From Rubrivivax sp. (GTDB lineage Bacteria > Pseudomonadota > Gammaproteobacteria > Burkholderiales > Burkholderiaceae_C), in NCBI GenBank assembly GCA_030693565.1, contig JAUYAJ010000729.1, forward strand, positions 1 to 5,687: DNA of 5,687 nucleotides, given 5' to 3'. A program made the translations under genes and the position numbers. The notes below the pieces were generated by a model. It made no database searches. It was not told where the DNA came from and saw nothing but the letters and a program-made list of their open reading frames with translations. Shown here one piece after another: positions 1 to 4,940 of the stretch; position 1 is the stretch's first letter; each line of letters starts with the position of its first letter.

Positions 1-1293
1 ACAAGTCCTCCGGCCCCTCGGGCCAGCCCAGCGGCGCCCCGCCCAGCGGCGTGTTCGGCTGCACCGCCGCCGGGTTCCTGGGCGGGCGCGCGTTCGGCGG
101 CACGGCGCGCGGGTACGGCGCTTTGTGGCGAAAGCCGCCCGGGCGGTCGATCGTGCCCAGCAGCGACATCAGGATCGCCAGCGAGCGCGTCGTCTGGAAA
201 CCGTTGGAATGCGCGGCCAGCCCGCGCATGGCGTGAAAAGCCACCGGCCGCCCGGTGACCGACTTGTGCTGCCGGCCCCAGCTGTCGGTCCAGGCGATCG
301 GCAGTTCGATGCGCTGGTCGCGCGCCGTGATGCCGAGCTCATGTGCCAGGCTGCGGATGCTGGCCGCCGGGATGCCGGTGATCGCCTCTGCCCACTCCGG
401 CGTGCACGACTCGACCCGGTCGCGCAGCAACTGGAAGGCCGGCACCGCCGCGCCGCCTCCCGGCAACTGGTAGCGGCCGTGCAAGGCCGGGTCGGCGCCT
501 TCGGTGTGGTCGGCGACCGCGCTTTGCGAGATGCGGTCCCACCACCAGAAGTTGTGCGGCCGCAACGGGTTGACGATGTCGCCGTCGGCGTTGCGCAGCA
601 TCAGGCCGAACTCGTCGCTGGCGTCGTCGGCGTTGACCAGCTGGCCGCCGTTGGTATAGCGGGCGACGAAGTCGCGGTCGTACAGGCCTTGGGCAATCAC
701 CTCGCGGATCAACGCCATCAGCAAGGCGCCGTCGGTGCCGGGCTTGATCGGCAGCCATTCGTCGGCGATCGCGGCGTAGCCGCTGCGCACCGGGTTGATG
801 GCGATGAAGCGGCCGCCGGCGCGCTTGAACTTGGCCAGCGCCATCTTCATCGGGTTGCTGTGGTGGTCTTCGGCGGTGCCGATCATCACGAACAGCTTGG
901 CGCGCTCGAGGTCGGGGCCGCCGAACTCCCAGAACGAGCCGCCGATGGTGTAAATCATGCCGGCGGCCATGTTCACCGAGCAAAAGCCGCCGTGGGCGGC
1001 GTAGTTCGGGGTGCCGAACTGGCGCGCAAAGAGACCGGTCAAGGCCTGCATCTGGTCGCGCCCGGTGAAGAGGGCGAAACGCTTGGGGTCGGTGGCGCGC
1101 AGGTGGCTCAGCCGGGTCTGCAACGTGGTGAAGGCCTCGTCCCAGCTGATCGGCTCGTAGTCGTTGGCGCCGCGCTCGCTGCCGGGCTTGCGCCGCAGCG
1201 GCAGGCGCACATGTAGCACGTCGTGGTGCGGATCTCGGTGCTCGCGGCGGGCAGCGGCGATGCGATGGGGTCGTGCAGCGGTGTGGCCGGCAT
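1..1293 (-). pseudogene. soeA: SoeA-like molybdopterin oxidoreductase (sulfite dehydrogenase catalytic subunit), 5' part, frame-disrupted
   Basis: SoeA is the Mo-bis-MGD and 4Fe-4S subunit of the cytoplasmic, membrane-attached sulfite:quinone oxidoreductase SoeABC, which oxidises sulfite to sulfate. From ATG 1293 (alternative ATG 1323) one frame encodes the N-terminal cluster motif TTCYMCACRCG (C-x2-C-x3-C). From about 1201 to the window edge a different frame is open for about 400 codons and carries family-like stretches: FALFTGRDQMQALTGLF, GTPNYAAHGGFCSVNMAAG (the Cys may be the Mo ligand), GTAEDHHSNP, AINPVRSGYAAIADEW, PIKPGTDGALLMALIRE. The segment expected between them, with the fourth cluster Cys in a GxLCxKG-type motif, is in no frame. 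As given, the gene cannot make a normal enzyme. The 3' end lies outside the window; members are usually well over 900 residues, so about 40% is seen. It is divergent from the kinase gene. Another sulfur-type CISM oxidoreductase is possible, but the motifs and the dsr context favour SoeA. Confidence 0.72.
1192..1201 (-). other. Junction of the soeA lesion: candidate 10-bp microhomology
   Basis: On the minus strand this reads CCGCTGCGGC. It fits both the end of the cysteine motif (tgC CGC TGC GGC, C-R-C-G) and, one frame over, the start of the downstream segment (CCG CTG CGG Cgc, P-L-R-R). In relatives these two protein stretches are separated by several dozen residues. The simplest reading is that two short direct repeats flanked the missing piece and only one copy remains, as after replication slippage. 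The second repeat copy is inferred, since the lost DNA cannot be seen. Confidence 0.55.
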
Positions 1294-1321
1294 CTGCTGG
1301 ATTTCTCTGCCCGGCCGCGGC

Positions 1322-1348
1322 ATGCAGCCAGTGGGGTCTTGGCTGCAT
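1322..1348. promoter_or_regulatory. Perfect 9-bp inverted repeat upstream of soeA
   Basis: ATGCAGCCA (1322-1330) and TGGCTGCAT (1340-1348) are exact reverse complements separated by 9 nt. The dyad lies just upstream of the preferred soeA start (ATG 1293) and contains the alternative ATG 1323. It could be an operator for a dimeric regulator or a hairpin in the soeA leader. No T-run follows on either strand, so a terminator is unlikely. Confidence 0.5.
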
Positions 1349-1374
1349 TAGGCGCAGCGCGCCGCCGACCGTCT

Positions 1375-1392
1375 ATTACCGGGACGGGTAAT
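1375..1392. promoter_or_regulatory. Candidate operator of the NarL-like regulator (inverted repeat)
   Basis: ATTACC (1375-1380) and GGTAAT (1387-1392) form an inverted repeat with 6-nt spacing in the divergent intergenic region. The minus-strand arm reads TACCCGT (1390-1384), which matches the NarL heptamer TACYYMT at six of seven positions; the plus-strand arm TACCGGG matches only four. The half-sites abut (7-0-7) instead of the classical 7-2-7 arrangement. The regulator encoded at 2662-3318 has a NarL-like recognition helix, which makes it the natural candidate ligand. This is inference from motif and position. Confidence 0.35.
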
Positions 1393-1484
1393 GCGTTTGT
1401 AGCCCAAATGGGGGATCCGCTGGCAGGGAAGTGCCTCATGGCGTCGGTGCCGCGACTGAGTTCCAATCGGAATATCGACGCCAC

Positions 1485-1501
1485 CGGTGTGCGTGACACC
1501 G
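1485..1501. promoter_or_regulatory. 6-bp inverted repeat in front of the kinase gene
   Basis: CGGTGT (1485-1490) and ACACCG (1496-1501) are exact reverse complements around a 5-nt spacer, ending three bases before the AGGA ribosome-binding site of the kinase gene. It could be an autoregulatory operator or a small leader hairpin affecting translation. Short GC-rich arms can arise by chance, so support is weak. Confidence 0.25.
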
Positions 1502-1503
1502 CC

Positions 1504-1507
1504 AGGA
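1504..1507 (+). promoter_or_regulatory. Ribosome-binding site deciding the kinase start
   Basis: AGGA lies 9 nt before ATG 1517. The frame also opens at GTG 1487, but no comparable purine-rich motif precedes that codon, and the extra ten residues are proline-rich and outside the GAF region. ATG 1517 is therefore preferred. Confidence 0.5.
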
Positions 1508-1516
1508 CCGATTCCC

Positions 1517-2662
1517 ATGCCAGGACCCGCCGCTGCCAGCCTATTGACCGAGATCACGGCCGGCCTGTCGTCGGGCCACGATCTGCACGATCTGTTGCAG
1601 CGTTTTCTGGACCCGGTGGTGCGCCTGGCCGGCGCCCAGGGCGGCGCGGTGCGGCTGCTGTCCGAGACCGGCGATCACTTGCACCTGGTCAGCCAGGCCG
1701 GGCCGACGCCGGCGCGCTGCGCGGCTGATCGCCCGGTGGACCGCCACTGCGGCCACTGCGGCGCCGCCGCCGACGGCGCCCAGGTCGTCTGGAGCGCCGA
1801 CACCAGCGCCTGCCATGGCCAGCAGCAGCCGGCGCCAGCGATGCTGACGGTGCCGCTGCAGCACCGCGGCCGCGTGCTGGGGGTCTACAACCTGTTCTTC
1901 AGCGACGGCGCCGAACCGCGCGCCGAGGTGCAGGCCTTGCTGAAGTCGGTCGGCGAACTGCTCGGTCTGGCGCTGGACAACGCGCGCCTCGAAGCGGCCA
2001 GCCTGCGCGCCACGCTGACGCATGAGCGGCAGATGATGGCCGCCGAAGTCCATGACTCGGTGGCCCAGTCACTGGCCTACGTGAAGATGCGCCTGCCTCT
2101 GTTGCACGACGCCATGCGCGCGCGTGACGACACCAGCGCCGAGCGCTACTTCGAGGATGTTCGCGGCGCGGTCAGCCAGGCCCATTCCAGCTTGCGCGGC
2201 ATCCTCACCGACCTGCGCACGCCGATGGACCCGCAAGGCCTGGCGCACGCGCTCGACACCAGCGTGGCCTCGTTCCGCCGCAGCAGCGGCACCGAACTTG
2301 AGTTCGTCAACGAATTGCCCGAGCTCAAGCTCGAGCCGGAGCAGGAAGTCCAGGTGTTCCACATCGTCCAGGAAGCATTGAGCAACATCGCCCGCCACGC
2401 CGCCGCGCGCCACGCCCGGCTGCACATCGCCCGCGCCCGCCGCGGCGAAGTCCAGATCCTCATCGAGGACGACGGCACCGGCCTGCCAGCAGCCACGCCC
2501 GGCCATGGCAGCCACTATGGCCTGGAGATCATGGTCGAGCGCGCCCGCCACATCGGCGGCTCGCTGGCGGTGGGCGCGCGCAGCGGCGGTGGCACCCGGG
2601 TGGCGCTGGCCTTTCCCTGGCGCGGTGCCGACACCCTGCCGCAACCCGGCGGAGCGCTCTGA
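1517..2662 (+). CDS. Soluble NarX-type sensor histidine kinase (GAF, HisKA_3, HATPase_c) with a four-cysteine cluster
   Basis: This is a cytoplasmic sensor kinase expected to phosphorylate the response regulator encoded by the next gene. Numbered from GTG 1487 (from ATG 1517 subtract 10; product 381 aa), a GAF-like sensor region spans about 20-165. The HisKA_3 dimerisation region has phosphoacceptor His189 in EVHDSVAQSL. The ATPase domain shows an N-box with QEALSNIARHA (295-305), DDGTG (328-332) and a GGGT glycine motif (367-370). There is no signal peptide or transmembrane segment, unlike NarX, so it senses an internal cue. Cys78, Cys88, Cys91 and Cys109 (C-x9-C-x2-C-x17-C, followed by His110) are in the sensor domain and recall the cysteine-containing central module of NarX. 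A redox, Fe-S or thiol/persulfide sensing role is inference. The stop TGA overlaps the next start by 1 nt, so the pair is co-translated. No specific symbol is justified. Confidence 0.9.
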   Translation: MPGPAAASLLTEITAGLSSGHDLHDLLQRFLDPVVRLAGAQGGAVRLLSETGDHLHLVSQAGPTPARCAADRPVDRHCGHCGAAADGAQVVWSADTSACHGQQQPAPAMLTVPLQHRGRVLGVYNLFFSDGAEPRAEVQALLKSVGELLGLALDNARLEAASLRATLTHERQMMAAEVHDSVAQSLAYVKMRLPLLHDAMRARDDTSAERYFEDVRGAVSQAHSSLRGILTDLRTPMDPQGLAHALDTSVASFRRSSGTELEFVNELPELKLEPEQEVQVFHIVQEALSNIARHAAARHARLHIARARRGEVQILIEDDGTGLPAATPGHGSHYGLEIMVERARHIGGSLAVGARSGGGTRVALAFPWRGADTLPQPGGAL

Positions 2663-3318
2663 TGGCCGCGCCCCGCGTCGTCCTCGTCGACGATCACGCG
2701 CTGTGCCGCAACGGCTTGTCCGACCTGCTGCGCCTGCGCGGCGGCATGGAGGTGGTGGCCGCGCTGTCCGACCCCGAGCAGGTGCTGGTGGTGTTGCGCG
2801 AGCAAAACCCCGACCTGTTGGTGCTCGACCTGCGCATGCCCGAGATCGAAGGCCTGGCGTTGCTGCGACGCATTCGCGCCGAAGGGCTGCAGACGCCGAC
2901 GCTGATCCTGACCATGAGCGATTCCGAAGTCGACTTGACCGCCGCCTTGCGTGCTGGCGTGCGCGGTTATCTGCTCAAGGACATGGAGCCCGAAGACATC
3001 GTCGCCGCGATCGGCAATGCCGCCCGCGGCGAACTGACGGTGGCGCCGGCGATGACGCTCAAGCTGGCGCAAATCCTGCAAGCCGGCGCCCAAGGAAAGG
3101 ACAGGCGCGGCCTGCTGGCGTCGCTGACCGAGCGCGAGAACGAAATCCTCGACCACCTGGCGCGCGGCGAGAGCAACAAGACGATTGCGCGCGCGCTCGA
3201 CATCAGCCACGACACCGTCAAGCTGCATGTGCGCCACATCTTGTCCAAGCTCAACCTCAGCTCGCGGGTCGAAGCGGCCGTGCTGGCGGTCGAAGCGCGC
3301 GCCTCAGGCACACGCTGA
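2662..3318 (+). CDS. NarL/FixJ-family response regulator (REC plus LuxR-type HTH)
   Basis: This 218-residue transcription factor is the likely partner of the upstream kinase. The receiver domain has the acidic pair Asp10/Asp11, phosphoacceptor Asp56 in LVLDLRMPE, Thr84 and Lys106. A short linker leads to a LuxR-type helix-turn-helix at about 154-215: LTERENEILDHLARGESNK, then the recognition segment DTVKLHVRHILSKLNLSSR and VEAAV. This is close to E. coli NarL (TVKVHVKHM...KSRVEAAV), so a NarL-like DNA site is plausible. The start ATG 2662 shares its A with the kinase stop and has GGAG 7 nt upstream (2651-2654). The last 15 bp overlap the 3' end of the convergent SUMT gene. The context suggests control of soeA and/or the dsr-linked genes; the actual targets and signal are unknown. 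Confidence 0.92.
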   Translation: MAAPRVVLVDDHALCRNGLSDLLRLRGGMEVVAALSDPEQVLVVLREQNPDLLVLDLRMPEIEGLALLRRIRAEGLQTPTLILTMSDSEVDLTAALRAGVRGYLLKDMEPEDIVAAIGNAARGELTVAPAMTLKLAQILQAGAQGKDRRGLLASLTERENEILDHLARGESNKTIARALDISHDTVKLHVRHILSKLNLSSRVEAAVLAVEARASGTR

Positions 3319-4161
3319 CGCGCACCGGGCGGCCGCCAGCGCCGCCGCTTCGCTGGCCACCTCGACCCTCGCATCGCGCTCACCGCGCCAGGCCAGCTCC
3401 TCGCGCAGCCTGACCACTTCGCCAACGATGGTCAGGCAGGGCGACTGCAGCCCGGCCTGCGCCACCGCGCCGGCCAGCGTCGCCAGCGTCGCGCACACCA
3501 CGCGCTGCTCGGCCAGCGTGCCTTGCGACACCACGGCTGCTGGCCAGTCGGCCGCCAGCCCGTGGGCGATCAGCCGCTCGCAGATGGTGGCCAGCGCCGA
3601 CAAGCCCATGTAGATCACCACGGTCTGCCGCGGCCGCGTCAGCGCCAGCCAGTCGAGCTCGCAGCTGCCGTCCTTGAGGTGGCCGGTGACGAAGGTGCAG
3701 CTCTGCGCCCAGTCACGGTGCGTCAGCGGGATACCGGCGTAGCTGGCGACGCCGCAGGCCGCGGTGATGCCCGGCACGACCTCGAAGCGCACGCCGGCCG
3801 CGACCAGCGCCTGCAACTCTTCGCCGCCGCGGCCGAAGATGAAAGGGTCGCCGCCTTTCAGGCGCACGACCTCGTGGCCTTGGCGTGCCAGCCGGATCAG
3901 CAGCGCGTTGATGTCTGCCTGCGCCATGCTGTGGTGGCTGCGCTCCTTGCCGACGTAAACGCGCTGCACTTCGGCGCCGATCAAGTCGAGCACGCCAGCG
4001 CCGACCAGGTGGTCGTAGACGACGACGTCGGCCTGCACCAGCAGCCGCGCCGCGCGCAGCGTCAGCAAGTCGGGGTCGCCCGGGCCGGCACCCACCAGGT
4101 GGACGGTGCCACTGGCCTGGCGCGCGGCCCAGATTGCGGGGAGGTCGACGAATGAATTCAT
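3304..4161 (-). CDS. cobA: Uroporphyrinogen-III C-methyltransferase (SUMT), single-domain CobA type
   Basis: SUMT transfers two methyl groups from SAM to uroporphyrinogen III to give precorrin-2, the branch point to siroheme and cobalamin. The 285-residue product carries the family motifs in order: VHLVGAGPGDPDLLTLRA (20-37), VVYDHLV (47-53), VGKERSHHSMAQADIN (70-85), VRLKGGDPFIFGRGGEE (99-115), PGITAA (130-135), GIPLTHRD (143-150) and FVTGHLK (157-163). It is the methyltransferase alone, without the CysG dehydrogenase/ferrochelatase half, so those steps must be encoded elsewhere. ATG 4161 is chosen over an in-frame ATG at 4209 because it has GGAG (4171-4168) 6 nt upstream, and the longer version would run into the preceding gene. 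The tail after about residue 250 is Arg/Glu- then Ala-rich. In this dsr context the gene probably supplies siroheme for DsrAB. Confidence 0.93.
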   Translation of the reverse strand: MNSFVDLPAIWAARQASGTVHLVGAGPGDPDLLTLRAARLLVQADVVVYDHLVGAGVLDLIGAEVQRVYVGKERSHHSMAQADINALLIRLARQGHEVVRLKGGDPFIFGRGGEELQALVAAGVRFEVVPGITAACGVASYAGIPLTHRDWAQSCTFVTGHLKDGSCELDWLALTRPRQTVVIYMGLSALATICERLIAHGLAADWPAAVVSQGTLAEQRVVCATLATLAGAVAQAGLQSPCLTIVGEVVRLREELAWRGERDARVEVASEAAALAAARCASACA

Positions 4162-4180
4162 GGCGCGCTCCAGTGAGGGT

Positions 4181-4537
4181 TCAGCCGCCGCTGCAGCCAC
4201 CGCAGGCACCGCTGCCGCAGGCTTTCGCCGGCGCGGCCGTGCCTGCCTCGACCTCGGGCCGGGGCACGAAGACGAAGTCGAACTGGCCCGGCGCCAGCTC
4301 CACGTAGTCGAGCGTGGTGCCGTCGAGCAGTGGCGTGCTGGGCGAACCCAGCAGCACCGTCAGGCCACCGAAACGCAAGGGCTCGTCATCGTCGCGCTCT
4401 TCGTCGAAGCCCATGCCGTATTCGATTGAGCCGTCGGCAACCTGGCGGGCGGCGATGCGCAGCCCCAGGCCAGCGGCGTCGCTGCGCTGGGCAGCGGCCA
4501 GAATCTCTGCCGAGGCGGTGGCGGTCAAGCTGAACAT
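4181..4537 (-). CDS. dsrR: DsrR-like protein (A-type Fe-S scaffold fold) with a cysteine-rich C-terminal tail
   Basis: The 118-residue product resembles DsrR of sulfur oxidisers, a relative of IscA that lacks the scaffold cysteines and is needed for proper Dsr function. It has the A-type N-terminus MFSLTATASAEILAAAQ, an LRIAAR strand, the GSIEYGMGFDEERDDDE segment and LDYVELAPGQFDFVF. The first IscA cysteine position is not Cys, and there is no CGCG ending in the fold itself. After an Ala/Pro linker the protein ends in ACGSGACGGCSGG with Cys107, Cys112 and Cys115 (C-x4-C-x2-C), which I do not associate with classical DsrR. ATG 4537 is chosen because GGAG (4548-4545) lies 7 nt upstream; the longer frame from 4684 would overlap the DsrC-like gene. 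It is 25 nt after that gene and 19 nt before the SUMT gene. Confidence 0.75.
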   Translation of the reverse strand: MFSLTATASAEILAAAQRSDAAGLGLRIAARQVADGSIEYGMGFDEERDDDEPLRFGGLTVLLGSPSTPLLDGTTLDYVELAPGQFDFVFVPRPEVEAGTAAPAKACGSGACGGCSGG

Positions 4538-4562
4538 GGGTGTTCTCCGTGTCGGTGGTGTT

Positions 4563-4940
4563 TCAGTGTTCGCCCTTGGTGCGCAGCAGGCCGGCGATGC
4601 GATTGCCCTGCTTTTGCGGGCCGCCGCGCGGGAACAAGTCGTGCAAGTGGTGGTTGCTGGCGCGCTGCGCACCCCACAGGCCACTGAAGTGCTTGATCAT
4701 CACGCGCACCTGGGCTTGCACGCCGTGGCTCTGGAAGTGTTGGCGCAGAAAGCGGATCACCGCCCAGTGCTCGTCGTTCAGCACCAGATCCTCGGCATCG
4801 GCCTGGGCGCGGGCGAAGTCTTCCGACCAGTCGGCCAGCGACAGCAGATAGCCTTCGCTGTCGGTCTCGACCCATTGCCCGCCCACACGCAACTGGCGCA
4901 CGCCGTGGCGCACAGGGTCGCTGCGGACCTCCACCATCAT
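4563..4940 (-). CDS. DsrC/TusE-family protein lacking both active cysteines
   Basis: DsrC carries sulfur as a persulfide or trisulfide on two C-terminal cysteines; TusE uses only the penultimate one. This 125-residue protein has the family fold signatures: FDR-like LNDEHWAVIRFLRQHF (54-69), VRVMIKHF (78-85) and a C-terminal arm LFPRGGPQKQGNRIAGL (102-118). The arm then ends RTKGEH where DsrC has its terminal Cys, and Gln-Gly-Asn-Arg replaces the region of the upstream Cys. There is no Cys anywhere, so it cannot act as a thiol sulfur carrier. A regulatory or partner-binding role, as proposed for divergent DsrC homologues (RspA), is possible but inferred. The start ATG 4940 overlaps the dsrN stop in ATGA (4 nt), indicating translational coupling. 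A true dsrC is expected elsewhere. Confidence 0.85.
   Translation of the reverse strand: MMVEVRSDPVRHGVRQLRVGGQWVETDSEGYLLSLADWSEDFARAQADAEDLVLNDEHWAVIRFLRQHFQSHGVQAQVRVMIKHFSGLWGAQRASNHHLHDLFPRGGPQKQGNRIAGLLRTKGEH

Noticed and set aside
125..1216. Long plus-strand open frame (363 codons) opposite soeA
   Set aside because: It encodes Ala/Arg/Gly/Val-rich protein with no recognisable motif, and the opposite strand has clear SoeA motifs over the whole span. It is a by-product of high GC.
339..1499. Minus-strand open frame (386 codons) through the soeA region
   Set aside because: Its product is Arg/Pro-rich low-complexity sequence without family motifs; the real soeA body is read one frame over. 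It also crosses the divergent intergenic region.
1487..1516. GTG 1487 as the kinase start
   Set aside because: No ribosome-binding motif at a suitable distance, and the ten extra residues are Pro-rich; ATG 1517 has AGGA 9 nt upstream.
2515..3237. Minus-strand open frame opposite the kinase and regulator
   Set aside because: Antisense shadow of two well-supported genes; Gln/Ala/His-rich with no motif.
3328..3337. GGCGGCCGCC palindrome near the converging gene ends, as a possible terminator
   Set aside because: It has no loop and no T-run on either strand and lies inside the SUMT coding region; such palindromes are common at this GC content.
3523..4155. Plus-strand open frame opposite the SUMT gene
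   Set aside because: Antisense shadow; all SUMT motifs are on the minus strand.
4538..4684. N-terminal extension of the DsrR-like gene to ATG 4684
   Set aside because: It would overlap the DsrC-like gene by over 100 nt with a Thr/Arg/Ala/Cys-rich non-homologous sequence, and a good GGAG precedes ATG 4537.
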